Source: Saprospiraceae bacterium
GTDB taxonomy: Bacteria > Bacteroidota > Bacteroidia > Chitinophagales > Saprospiraceae
DNA length: 64,000 nt
Assembly (NCBI GenBank): GCA_016714025.1
Contig: JADJOB010000002.1
Coordinates: 2,016,001 to 2,080,000 of the forward strand
Reading direction: 5' to 3'
Shown: piece by piece, positions 36,361 to 45,018 of the stretch
Numbering within the stretch: position 1 is the first letter of the stretch
How the letters are laid out: the number at the start of each line of letters is the position of its first letter
Translations under genes and position numbers: made by a program
The notes under the pieces: generated by a model
Databases searched by the model: none
What the model saw: only the letters and a program-made list of their open reading frames with translations
What the model was told of the DNA's origin: nothing

Positions 36361-36507
36361 GCGACTTTAACGCTTGCCGACGGTTTCGAGCTTGGCGAAG
36401 GTGGCGATTTTCACCATAAATGTTGAAGCGGAGAACCAAGTTTGATTAACCACAAATGTGTCTGCGGAGCACTGAACCGCCACTTTTGCCAAACTCGTGT
36501 TAGCAGC
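36361..36507 (-). other. attC-like recombination site H
   Basis: 147 bp. On the minus strand: AGCTGCTAACACGAGTTTGG at the start and GGCAAGCGTTAAAGTCGC at the end. The arms CGAGTTTGGCAAAAGTGGCG and CGCCACCTTCGCCAAGCTCG pair over about 20 bp with three or four mismatches. The end box GTTAAAG is one base from GTTRRRY. It begins 8 bp after the stop of the DUF4062 gene. Confidence 0.82.
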
Positions 36508-36514
36508 TGATTTT

Positions 36515-37483
36515 TTAGAAAGGTAAATCATCATCTTGAGGTTCTTCAGTCTCCTTTAATTGCACAAATTCCTCATTCCAATCTGTCCTCTTTATGAATT
36601 TCAGTTTTTTGTCTTCGTCAAAAAGTCCGTCTGATATTTTCAGGATGTGCTTCTTTCTATTTGCTGTTTTTACCCATTCAGAAACAAAATCATCATTGTC
36701 AAAAAGGTCGGCTTCAATTTCTTTAAATCCTCTAGCATCTAACAGTTTTTTCATGTCGTGAAAACCTTCTATGTAGAAATTATAAGGAATGTCCAACTTA
36801 GTTCTAAGTGTTTCAGTTAAAGGATGATTTATCATAAGAATTTTGTTTATTTCCTCTGTTTGTCCTTTGTTTTCATCACTTAAAAAATTCACAAGTTTGT
36901 TAAGGGTCTGAGCAGTTTTTTCTAAATTTCTAATTAGACTAACTTCTTTAATTCTTGTTTGCTCTTCTAAAAAACGTTGGAAAAGTCCTGCAAATTGTTC
37001 TTTCAAATACTTAGAAATATCCGATGCAGACTCGAACCCTTTAATATTATTATTTGCATTTAGGTTTTTTACTTCCTCAATGAATTGATAAATTCTAGTG
37101 TCGTCAACATATCTATATTTCATAGCCGCGTTGTCTTTATTAATCAAATATGTCTCATATTCAGAGAGAACATTTTTTTCAATGAAAATATATACTTGCT
37201 TATTTTCTTTTAATGCAGTTTTTAGTTCAAGCTGCGAAATAGATGAATTATTTCTCTTTGATTCAGAACCGAATCGTCCACCTACAATTGAAACTAAAAT
37301 ATCCACAGCTTTAATTTCTTTATAGCAATATTCTTCCAATGCTTCATCTTTTCCATAGGGTATGTCACCCTCTTCGTTCCGAACTGGGTCATAACCTAAA
37401 TTTTCGATAAATGTATCAAGGTCAGACCTCACTTGTCTTAGGTCGTAAAATGTAGAGCTTATGAATATTCTTGGTTTTGCCAT
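36515..37483 (-). CDS. DUF4062 domain protein (cassette gene)
   Basis: 322 aa. Residues 1-95 are a DUF4062 domain, a Rossmann-like fold related to TIR: PRIFISSTFYDLRQVRSDLD, then NLGYDPVRNE and DILVSIVGGRFGSES. The remainder is helical and charged with no known domain; it ends EEPQDDDLPF, a short acidic tail ending in Pro-Phe like those of single-strand DNA-binding proteins (resemblance only). DUF4062 proteins are frequent in defence islands and in STAND-type sensors. Here the domain stands nearly alone in one cassette. A second DUF4062 protein is in the next upstream cassette. Confidence 0.84.
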   Translation of the reverse strand: MAKPRIFISSTFYDLRQVRSDLDTFIENLGYDPVRNEEGDIPYGKDEALEEYCYKEIKAVDILVSIVGGRFGSESKRNNSSISQLELKTALKENKQVYIFIEKNVLSEYETYLINKDNAAMKYRYVDDTRIYQFIEEVKNLNANNNIKGFESASDISKYLKEQFAGLFQRFLEEQTRIKEVSLIRNLEKTAQTLNKLVNFLSDENKGQTEEINKILMINHPLTETLRTKLDIPYNFYIEGFHDMKKLLDARGFKEIEADLFDNDDFVSEWVKTANRKKHILKISDGLFDEDKKLKFIKRTDWNEEFVQLKETEEPQDDDLPF

Positions 37484-37531
37484 TGCTAAATTTATTTATA
37501 GTCTGTTTATTTTTTGTGTCTGCCTAAATTT

Positions 37532-37631
37532 GCTGCTATCATGCCACAGCTACCCACAGGCTGGGTTTTAGTACATCAATATATTGAGTAATTCAAATGA
37601 CCAGCTTGAAGGTAGGTGCTTTTAGCAGCAG
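37532..37631 (-). other. attC-like recombination site I (degenerate)
   Basis: 100 bp. On the minus strand: CTGCTAAAAGCACCTACCTT at the start and GTGGGTAGCTGTGGCATGAT, then AGCAGC, at the end. AGCACCTACC pairs with GGGTAGcTGT, and AAGCTGG with CCAGCcT. Both outer boxes are off consensus (TAAA for TAAC, GATA for GTTA), so the site may be inactive. It begins 4 bp after the stop of the 226-aa gene. Confidence 0.68.
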
Positions 37632-37634
37632 TAC

Positions 37635-38315
37635 TTATTTCTTATTTTTCTTAGGGTCAACACCTTCGTTAAGCTTTTCTCTGTCAGCTGGCGTTGTAGG
37701 AGGAATTACAATACGCTTAGTTGTGTCGTTCGAATTACTATTATCTTGATTTGAACTACTGTTTGAATTATTTCCACTTGTTTGATTGTTGTTATTTTCC
37801 ATAATTACTGAATTTACTATTTCGACTTTGACTACTTTATCATCCATTATTGGTTTGAAAAATATATTCGCTAATAAAATTACTATTGATACGATAATTG
37901 CAATGATTGTTAAAACTACTCCTTTGTTATAACTCCTGTTGGCTTTGTCAATTATTATTCTATTAGCCTTAAAGGAATCTAAATTAACTGCTAAGTCAAA
38001 TAAAACAATTTCTTGCAGTGGTTTATTCACTAAATCTGGGTATTTGTCAACGCTTATTGCTTGTTCTAATGGCTGTGGTCGAAGCACATTTAGCATAATA
38101 AGTATTGTCCAAATAAAAAGCCCAATTGGAATTAAGGAAATTAATTGAATCCAAATATATGCGTCATTCAACCAATTTAGGAAAAAAGGTATAAATAAAG
38201 TTACAACACCAATAATAGTACCCGCATATGAATGCTTTATTCTATATGATGTGATTTGTTTTCCAATTAAATCTTTAGACTTTATTGCTAAATATTCGAT
38301 TTCTTCTTTTTGCAT
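37635..38315 (-). CDS. Membrane protein paired with DUF4062-zinc-ribbon protein (cassette gene)
   Basis: 226 aa with three hydrophobic helices: about residues 30-47, 53-76 and 133-152. The C-terminal tail is low-complexity Asn/Ser (NNNNQTSGNNSNSSSNQ) and ends KKNKK. I recognise no family. It starts 22 bp after the stop of the DUF4062-zinc-ribbon gene with no attC in between, so the two genes share one cassette and probably act together. A membrane partner for a TIR-like sensor would fit a membrane-damaging effector (inference). Confidence 0.74.
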   Translation of the reverse strand: MQKEEIEYLAIKSKDLIGKQITSYRIKHSYAGTIIGVVTLFIPFFLNWLNDAYIWIQLISLIPIGLFIWTILIMLNVLRPQPLEQAISVDKYPDLVNKPLQEIVLFDLAVNLDSFKANRIIIDKANRSYNKGVVLTIIAIIVSIVILLANIFFKPIMDDKVVKVEIVNSVIMENNNNQTSGNNSNSSSNQDNSNSNDTTKRIVIPPTTPADREKLNEGVDPKKNKK

Positions 38316-38337
38316 ATTTGGGATGAATTATAGGGCG

Positions 38338-39414
38338 TTAATTTTGAAATACAAGGTTACATTGGTCACAAATTGCTTTACCTTTCATACAACTATAACA
38401 GTAATAACATCCACATTTTCCACACTTTGTAACACTACCCATTGAATTCCCAGTAGGATCATAATGTCCATGACAACCACATAATGAACATTGAGCTTCG
38501 ATGGAATTCGTATATTCTAAATAATTTGAACTCCCGGTAGAAAACAATCGATAATTACTACTTTGTGATTTTAATGCAATTATTTCGCTTTGGAGGTCAT
38601 TAATTTGATTGGTGAGTTCTAGCTTTTTAGTACTTTCTTCTTCTTTAAGATTATTCATTCTTTCTTGGATATTTTTTATCTTATCATTTGCTATTTTTAA
38701 TTTGGTGGTTAATTCATTTTTAATATCTAGTTTTTCAATGAGTTCCAATCTTTTCTCTTCCGACATTTCTGAAAGAACTATATTAATGCTTTTGATTAAA
38801 GTTTCAATATGCTTTTCCTTTGCAAGGAAGACTTCAGCTAGTTCATTATTAAGTTTATGTTGAATTTCTTTTTTCACTTCTAATGAATTTTCAAATTCAA
38901 TTATCCAAGGAATGGGTTTATTGGTCTTCACTTCTCTTATAAATTTAAATATATTATAATCAATATGGCTTGGTAAGACTTCAGTTAATTTCTTTTCAGT
39001 ATCATCATTAGAATTCCCATCTGCTTGCAACTTCCTGTAAGATTGATAATACGTCATTAATTCTTTTCTTATAAAAACAATCATTCTTTTCTGTTTGTGT
39101 AGCGCAAATCTGTATTCCGCATGAGTTGGTGATACTTTCTCACCATTAAACAATTCTTTATAGCCTTCCCAGTCAAATGGTTTTCCATAATTAGAATCAA
39201 TGATTAAAATCATCATAAAACACTTGTCTAAAACCGGCAAACAAGATTCCCAAGGAGTCAATTCAGGTGTTTGATCTGGAAAGCCAGATTCAGAACTTAA
39301 CTTTGGATCATATCCTAAGTTTGATAGAAAAGAACCTATTTCTGCTCGACAGTCTACTAAATTATAAACAGTTGAACTAATAAAAATTGGAATTCGATGA
39401 CTACTATCACTCAT
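38338..39414 (-). CDS. DUF4062 protein with coiled coil and C-terminal zinc ribbon (cassette gene)
   Basis: 358 aa in three parts. Residues 5-110 are DUF4062 (PIFISSTVYNLVDCRAEIG, NLGYDPKLSSESG). Residues 195-290 form a long charged coiled coil. The last 45 residues hold paired CxxC motifs: CSLCGCHGH, KCGKCGCYYCYSC and AICDQC, a double zinc-ribbon or RING-like module. The arrangement of TIR-like head, stalk and zinc finger suggests recognition of nucleic acid or protein by the tail (inference). It is the first gene of a two-gene cassette with a three-helix membrane protein. Confidence 0.84.
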   Translation of the reverse strand: MSDSSHRIPIFISSTVYNLVDCRAEIGSFLSNLGYDPKLSSESGFPDQTPELTPWESCLPVLDKCFMMILIIDSNYGKPFDWEGYKELFNGEKVSPTHAEYRFALHKQKRMIVFIRKELMTYYQSYRKLQADGNSNDDTEKKLTEVLPSHIDYNIFKFIREVKTNKPIPWIIEFENSLEVKKEIQHKLNNELAEVFLAKEKHIETLIKSINIVLSEMSEEKRLELIEKLDIKNELTTKLKIANDKIKNIQERMNNLKEEESTKKLELTNQINDLQSEIIALKSQSSNYRLFSTGSSNYLEYTNSIEAQCSLCGCHGHYDPTGNSMGSVTKCGKCGCYYCYSCMKGKAICDQCNLVFQN

Positions 39415-39434
39415 ATTAATTGAATTATATTAAT

Positions 39435-39570
39435 GCCTTATAACGGTTTGCAGCTTTGCGTTGTGGCGGATTAGATGCACTGACTTGTCTAAACGCACCA
39501 TGTTTACTAATTGCGCTACTGATTATATTCGCACTTTCCCCGCCATAACGCAAAGGTGCTGTTATAGCCA
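39435..39570 (-). other. attC-like recombination site K (best preserved)
   Basis: 136 bp. On the minus strand it starts GGCTATAACAGCACCTTTGC and ends AAAGCTGCAAACCGTTATAA. The arms GCACCTTTGCGTTaTGGCGG and CCGCCAcAACGCAAAGcTGC pair almost completely, with single unpaired bases offset as in attC extra-helical bases. Opening TAACAGCACCT and closing AGCTGCAnnCCGTTA are shared with sites C and G. Confidence 0.85.
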
Positions 39571-39596
39571 GTGCTTATGTATTTCAATATTATTTA

Positions 39597-40400
39597 TTAT
39601 GAAGCAATTGCAATACTTAATGCCCAATCTAAACCACTTTCCTTTAAACAATATTTTACCGCTGCAGAATACGGTGAATATTTTCCTGCTAATTCAAGCA
39701 ACTCTAATTGTTTTGAACGAATACTTTGTTTCCTCGCCATGTCATAATTAATTGTCTGCAATGCAAGTAAATTTTGAACCTGTCTAATTAGTCTTGCGGT
39801 TTTTCTGTATCTGTCTTTTCTTCCTTCTTTTAACCCTTCCATATTCAAATTCATTCTCCTGATTGTGTATTCGGCTTGAATATAGTCCCTTGCTGAAGTG
39901 ACGCGCTCTTTGGGGCTAATTATTCCCTCATTGTCAAACTTTAATTTGCCTGGGTCTTCTGGTTCTGTTGGGTCCAAGAAGCGAATATCTTCATTCTCTA
40001 TAGCATCGGCTGGAAGATTTGCTTTGTTTGCATTCACATGAAAGTAATCCCTCTTGCGCACATTTCCAGCAGGTGCAGAATAACGATAGTTTCTCCAATT
40101 AAAAGCCAACCACCAATATCCTCCTTGGTCTGCTCCATTTTCATCAATTGCACTTGACTTTGGTCTGAAATGGTCAACATGACAATGAGCAAAATCATTT
40201 ACGGATTCTGAATACCAACATTTACGTTGAAGTACATTACAAAATTGTTCTTTTAGTTCACCCCACATTGCTTGATTATCCTGAATAATCGTTGCTCTCT
40301 CAGCAGGTGTTGCCGCATTTATAAGTTGGTCAGTCAAAGCATCAGCTCTGTCCAACCAATCTTGTTCAGGTTCGTGATCATCTATGTTTACAAAAATCAT
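39597..40400 (-). CDS. HNH endonuclease, PtuB/TIGR02646-like (cassette gene)
   Basis: 267 aa. A CWYSE motif and then HCHVDHFRPKSSA near residues 70-85 give the HNH catalytic core. YWWLAFNWRNYRYSAP and NVRKRDYFHV follow, the pattern seen in PtuB nucleases of Septu and in retron-associated HNH proteins (family knowledge). The C-terminal half is helical. The start overlaps the stop of the LRR-ATPase gene by 4 bp, so the two are translationally coupled. They form a nuclease-ATPase pair within one two-gene cassette. Confidence 0.86.
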   Translation of the reverse strand: MIFVNIDDHEPEQDWLDRADALTDQLINAATPAERATIIQDNQAMWGELKEQFCNVLQRKCWYSESVNDFAHCHVDHFRPKSSAIDENGADQGGYWWLAFNWRNYRYSAPAGNVRKRDYFHVNANKANLPADAIENEDIRFLDPTEPEDPGKLKFDNEGIISPKERVTSARDYIQAEYTIRRMNLNMEGLKEGRKDRYRKTARLIRQVQNLLALQTINYDMARKQSIRSKQLELLELAGKYSPYSAAVKYCLKESGLDWALSIAIAS

Positions 40401-42745
40401 TTTTTCTCGCCCTGTTCTTTTAGTAAGTCGTTTAAGGTATCTAACGCAATATCATTTTGCGCTTTCAAGTCTTCAGCTGTATAATTTTCCTTTTTGAATT
40501 CATCCCTCTCACTAATTGCAACAATAAATTTTTGATAGAGTGGGTCTCTGTCTGTCGTGTTGATTCCCAAACTGTTTAGGTTCTGAAAGATTTCATTTAA
40601 CTCGATTTTTTCTTCGGTAGATAATTCCGTATTATCTTGCTTTGAAATCAATTCATTTCTTCTGTCTAGCACTTTAAGGGTTTTTTCATCCAAGGTTGAT
40701 GACAATCCGAATAATTCACTCGTTAAAATGCCCGCAACCCCTAACCCCTTGGGGTCTGTTTCGGGTTGAGTTGCCTCTATGATTCCGTTTGATTCAGTAA
40801 AAACCCTTACTTGTTCTTTCAATAGACTTCCAATAATTAATGGATCATGCGTTGTGAAAATAAACTGAGTATTGGAAAATGTTTCCCGAAGAATTTCAAT
40901 AAATGACCATTGCCATTTAGGGTGCATTGAAATATCAACTTCGTCAATAATTACAATAGCGTTTTCTTTGAAGGCAATTTGCGGATCCGAAAGTGGAAAA
41001 GTATTTACAAACCGCTGCATTAAATAACCAATCCATCCAATCACTATCTTAAATCCTTGACTTACTAAATACAAAGGAATTCCATTAGGAGAATCTGAAG
41101 TAATGACCCATACATCAGGCGGATCAATTTTCGTTACAGTTTTAAAAATTATATTTTTCTTGGTAATTCGAGAAATGATTTCAAAAACATTTTTAATTAA
41201 TAGTTCCTCACTATTATTTCCTTCCTTTTTCTCCTTTATTGAATCAAAATATAAATTCGCGATCCAGCCTGAAAATGAACGCAAGCGATAATCATCAGAA
41301 TTGTTTATTAATGGAATCAAATCACTAACATGAGGCTGAATGATTTTATTCTGAATAAAACCTGAATCTTCAAGGGATTCGTTACCTCTTGCCTGTGGAA
41401 AGCCTATAATAAGTGACTTAAGATAATATTTACTGTAAATAATATGTGATTCATTCGTTGCAATTATATTGATATCATTTCCATTATCATCAGGTAAAAT
41501 ATTTAATTCGTTTGAGAATAGATCTCCATCAATAGAATAATCCAATTTGATTAAGCCGTTTTGATATTTTATATTTCCCTCTGAGAAATCCTGAATTTTC
41601 AAAAAGCTTCTTTTTGATTTTTCATCCAGCTTTTTATGATTAGGCCCTGTTATTGCTAGCGCCAAGGCTTTTAGAATAGTACTCTTCCCCGTTCCATTTT
41701 CTCCTATTAAACAAGAGATGTCTTTATCAAAAGAAATTTCTAAGTTTGAAAAATGTCCGATATTCTCTAAGGTAAGTTTTATTAAACGAATATTTGGTTT
41801 ATGTTGCTTAAGCGCTTCAAGGATTAAATTATTGAATTGTTCATAAGAGCTATATTTCTTGCATTCATTTGGGAAATTTTCTTGTAAATCAATCTTTGTT
41901 TTTTGAAAAATATCCCACTTACTTAGGTTGGCGGAATCAAATCCTGTTTCGATAAACTCGTCTTGTGTTAAGATGAAAAATCTAACCCCCATTTTTTTGC
42001 AATTACGAGCAACTTCTTTTGCTAATTTTTCATTATCATGTGAATCAATTGGGATAATAATAAAAACAAGGTTTGTTTCAGCATTGATGCTTTTTGCCGT
42101 AACTAAAGGAATGAATTCAATTGATTGGGTTTCGGAAAATGATTTTAACAAAGACTGATACCTATTGATCACAGTTTCTTTACTCGCGTTTGTAAAAAAG
42201 TAAGCCTTAGTAATGATAGGAGAATCTTTGGGCACAGGTTCATTTTGGCGTTCAAGAATAAACTCTATTGTTTTTTTGGGATCCGTTGGTGAATATGTGT
42301 CAGGTAAAGGTATTTTATTCCCATTTATAGAAAGATGAACCAATTTAGTTAGATTCTTTATTTCCTCTGGCAGATGCGTCAATTGATTGTTTTCCAAAAA
42401 AAGATGTGTCAGATTTGTTAGCAGGCCTATTTCGCTTGGCAAATACGCTAGCTGATTATTGTCAACTCTCAATTGAGTCAATTTTGTTAATTGCCCAATT
42501 TCATTGGGTAGTTTGGAGATTTGATTATTTCCAATTAGTAGTAATAATAAATTTTTAAGATTTCCTATTTGCGGAGGAATCTCTGAAATTTTATTATGTC
42601 GAAGATATAGCCTATTAAGATTTACAAAGTTTCCAATTGTGTCAGGAATCAATGTTATTTGATTTGTGTCTAAAACAATTTGAGTTTCTCCAACTGGTAT
42701 AGTTGGAAAAGATGTTAGCCCTTTATTAGCTTGGTTAGTCGGCAT
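40397..42745 (-). CDS. Leucine-rich-repeat protein fused to SMC-like ATPase (PtuA-like)
   Basis: 782 aa. Residues about 20-155 are five or six leucine-rich repeats of 23 aa (LPNEIGQLTKLTQLRVDNNQ is one). A middle alpha/beta domain (180-310) has no name I can give. From 315 an SMC/RecF-type ATPase follows: Walker A IGENGTGKST near 345, a Walker B AIVIIDEVD near 600 and the H-loop FTTHDPLI near 630. This ATPase with an HNH partner is the Septu (PtuA-PtuB) layout, but an N-terminal LRR sensor is not part of the Septu I know. The start is 20-30 bp after the first GTTA box of the array. Confidence 0.86.
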   Translation of the reverse strand: MPTNQANKGLTSFPTIPVGETQIVLDTNQITLIPDTIGNFVNLNRLYLRHNKISEIPPQIGNLKNLLLLLIGNNQISKLPNEIGQLTKLTQLRVDNNQLAYLPSEIGLLTNLTHLFLENNQLTHLPEEIKNLTKLVHLSINGNKIPLPDTYSPTDPKKTIEFILERQNEPVPKDSPIITKAYFFTNASKETVINRYQSLLKSFSETQSIEFIPLVTAKSINAETNLVFIIIPIDSHDNEKLAKEVARNCKKMGVRFFILTQDEFIETGFDSANLSKWDIFQKTKIDLQENFPNECKKYSSYEQFNNLILEALKQHKPNIRLIKLTLENIGHFSNLEISFDKDISCLIGENGTGKSTILKALALAITGPNHKKLDEKSKRSFLKIQDFSEGNIKYQNGLIKLDYSIDGDLFSNELNILPDDNGNDINIIATNESHIIYSKYYLKSLIIGFPQARGNESLEDSGFIQNKIIQPHVSDLIPLINNSDDYRLRSFSGWIANLYFDSIKEKKEGNNSEELLIKNVFEIISRITKKNIIFKTVTKIDPPDVWVITSDSPNGIPLYLVSQGFKIVIGWIGYLMQRFVNTFPLSDPQIAFKENAIVIIDEVDISMHPKWQWSFIEILRETFSNTQFIFTTHDPLIIGSLLKEQVRVFTESNGIIEATQPETDPKGLGVAGILTSELFGLSSTLDEKTLKVLDRRNELISKQDNTELSTEEKIELNEIFQNLNSLGINTTDRDPLYQKFIVAISERDEFKKENYTAEDLKAQNDIALDTLNDLLKEQGEKK

Positions 42746-42774
42746 ATTTATTGAATTAATGTTCTATTTGGCAT

Positions 42775-42800
42775 TGGCTATAACGTGTTTATAAACGCTA
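42775..42800 (-). other. Leading recombination box of the array (attI-like or half attC)
   Basis: The minus strand reads GTAGCGTTTATAAACACG then GTTATAGCC. The last box matches the other right-hand boxes (GTTATAAGG in site K), so this is the boundary of the first cassette. No complementary left arm can be found upstream, which fits either attI or a truncated attC. The array orientation places any integrase at higher coordinates. Confidence 0.5.
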
Positions 42801-43687
42801 CAAAATATCACTTAGCCCTCCTGTTTAGTAGGCTATACGAAGTTCTTATTCTTTATATACAAATATAATCATTTCTATATAGAGTCATAAGGCTACTTGA
42901 TTTTAATAGCCTTTTTTTGCATCCCGGATATCAGGGCTGCAGGAATCAACTAAGCCAATGATGTTGAGATGATTTAAGTTTACAGCTAGATGTACCTGGG
43001 CAGGATAAACCTTAGAATACTATATTTTGACATGGCAAATAAATCCTCCTGCACTAGTAAAATTAATACTAATCCAGCCATTTATTAATTTGCTACAAGG
43101 CAATTCAAATTTACCGGAAGCTATATGCTTGAATTTTACCCTACTTAAGATTCCTTTAGCTGCGGTCTCATTTGTAATTTGGCCTGTACTAATTTGATTT
43201 AAAATTTAGCATGCAAAAACCAACCAAGCAATGGTTTTCTGTCTGTAACGCTTCACAAACAAACCTTCTACGAATCTACTTTGAAAATAGTACTATCGAT
43301 GGAGAGCTTCTATGATGATACGGCTTCGCCGTGCTCACCCCCATAAAATTCTGGGGTAAGTAGATAATTATAAAACTTTGCTGGTAGAAACAAATCTACA
43401 AATACTTTTGAAGTAGAAGCAAAATTATTTGCAAAATTGAATCGAATGGACCTGAAAGAGGGGAGGGTAAGCTGTTAAATAGATGTACTTAATTCTCCTC
43501 CGTCCTGGCAGGAGCCTGTTAAATTCATCGACATTTATTGAGTTTCCAAATTATTGATGCTATCCTTTCAGCATGGCTCTTAAGCAGCTTTAGGACTTAA
43601 AAAATTCCAGGAAACGGCATTGAACTTTACCGATAAGACTGCATAATTTTTAAAATGAATCCAGTCAAATTTTAACCCTCATCTTGC
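42801..43687. other. Gene-free gap where an integrase would be expected
   Basis: About 890 bp with stops in every frame and no tyrosine-recombinase motif (no HxLRHxxAT-like segment on either strand). One small hairpin, ACGGC-ttc-GCCGT, lies near 43320. The DNA looks like eroded remnants; I recognise nothing. Confidence 0.5.
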
Positions 43688-43894
43688 TCACTCAAACCCA
43701 CCAATAAACCGATCCCGGTCTCTTCCCCGAAGTTGAAAATAATCACAGAACTCATCCGGGGTGATGACCTGGTGTTTTTTCTTGCCGATGGCTTTTCGGA
43801 TTTTTGAGAGAATACGCTGACAGGACCGGAGGCTTTTACCGGTGATGTTCATGAGGTCTTTGGCTAAAACAAACAAACGTGGAATTCGTATCAT
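43688..43894 (-). CDS. Small basic protein with helix-turn-helix character
   Basis: 68 aa. IPRLFVLAKDLMNITGKSLRS, then CQRILSKIRKAIGKKKHQVITPDEFCDYF, follows a pattern I know from many short Bacteroidota hypothetical proteins. Two helices joined by a turn, a very basic middle and an acidic 'TPDEF' helix suggest nucleic-acid binding. Function is unknown. It has no close neighbour on its strand. Confidence 0.6.
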   Translation of the reverse strand: MIRIPRLFVLAKDLMNITGKSLRSCQRILSKIRKAIGKKKHQVITPDEFCDYFQLRGRDRDRFIGGFE

Positions 43895-44366
43895 AAATAG
43901 GGTTTAAAAATAAAGTGTAGTAACTAGCTTTGGCAGCAAGCCAGGATTCCGGCTGATGTATTAAAATGAGGCACTTATCAGTTTGAGGATTAATAATATC
44001 CGGACTGGTTTGGAATTGATAAGAATGCCTCGTGCTGTAATCTGCCAATTGCAACGCTATAATTTCAGGGTAAGAACTATCGGCATCGCCTTCGTCAAAC
44101 AAGAGCTCCATAAATTCATATCGAATAAGCCAGCAAAATGTTGATGGTGTTTTGAATTTTTTTTTAAAATTTGAAGACGGTTGCTTGCATGCATGATTTT
44201 TTAGCACTTTTAAAGGTTCATTTAGTTCGACTGGTTGGTAAATTTTTATAAAAAGAAAATAATTCAGGCAGCCTTTGGAATTATTTATTCGTTGGTATGG
44301 TTATGAAGGAATGTGGCAATTGATTGTGAAGTTTGATTTTGATACCAACCCGTAAATCTTAATTTT
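43895..44366. other. Intergenic gap, only a doubtful open frame
   Basis: A 123-aa open frame on the minus strand (43836-44207) overlaps the small gene by 59 bp and has no domain-like character, so I do not call it. Nothing else is seen before the plus-strand gene at 44367. Confidence 0.4.
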
Positions 44367-44933
44367 ATGAATATGAAATTTAATGGTAAAGCCCGCATTG
44401 AAAACCGTAACGACGGTTTACGAATTTCCCTCCCCACTAGAAAACATTGGTTTGCGCTCGCAATTGGAACCCTTTGTTTTTTCTTATGGCTTTCGCTTTA
44501 TGTCCAACTGGTTGACCTGTTTGCCGGATCCCTCAGTTTGGAATTCAATCTGTTTAATTTTATCTTTTTGTACTGGACCCTCATCGGTGTATTCCTTTTA
44601 CTGGGTTTACTCTGGGGTTATTTCGGACGAGAAATCGTGAAGCTTGAAAACGAGCATCTCATCCTGGAGAAAAGCGTTTTTGGATTTGGCTGGAAAAAGA
44701 AATTGGACATACATACCATCCGAAACATTCGCAACGAAAAAATTGCAGCCAACTGGCTAAACATTCGCCGTAAAGAATTTTGGGGATTAGGTGGCGGTAA
44801 AATCCGATTTGATTATGGAATGCGCACCTATTCCTTCGGACAAGGAATCGACGATGCAGAATCTGAATATTTAATTCAGATTTTTAATGACAGCCTCAAC
44901 GGCCACATCGCCTACAAAGGACTGATCATTTAA
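44367..44933 (+). CDS. Small membrane protein with PH-like C-terminal domain
   Basis: 188 aa. Two long hydrophobic helices (about residues 28-53 and 62-87) form a hairpin. The C-terminal half is beta-rich (REIVKLENEHLILEKSV, FGWKKKLDIHTIRNI, GGGKIRFDYGMRTYSFG), similar to bacterial PH-like domains that follow membrane hairpins. Start could be MNMK (44367) or MKFN (44373). No operon partner. A clear intrinsic terminator follows at 44952, so this is a monocistronic gene. Confidence 0.78.
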   Translation: MNMKFNGKARIENRNDGLRISLPTRKHWFALAIGTLCFFLWLSLYVQLVDLFAGSLSLEFNLFNFIFLYWTLIGVFLLLGLLWGYFGREIVKLENEHLILEKSVFGFGWKKKLDIHTIRNIRNEKIAANWLNIRRKEFWGLGGGKIRFDYGMRTYSFGQGIDDAESEYLIQIFNDSLNGHIAYKGLII

Positions 44934-44951
44934 ATAAAAATTGTTTGAAAC

Positions 44952-44985
44952 AAAAAGCAGACCTGGCAACGGGTCTGCTTTTTTT
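44952..44985 (+). terminator. Rho-independent terminator
   Basis: AAAAAGCAGACC, a loop TGGCAACG, then GGTCTGCTTTTTTT: an 8-bp GC-containing stem, extended by A-T pairs, followed by a T-tract. It lies 19 bp after the stop of the PH-like membrane gene. The flanking A-run would let it work in both directions. Confidence 0.9.
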
Positions 44986-45018
44986 ATTTAATCTCTAACC
45001 AAAAGCCATGGAGGAAAA

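Noticed and set aside
43836..44207. 123-aa minus-strand open frame
   Set aside because: Overlaps the more convincing small HTH-like gene by 59 bp, has no recognisable domain and a composition typical of random frames.
42801..44366. Integron integrase next to the array
   Set aside because: I looked on both strands for tyrosine-recombinase motifs and found none; the region is full of stops.
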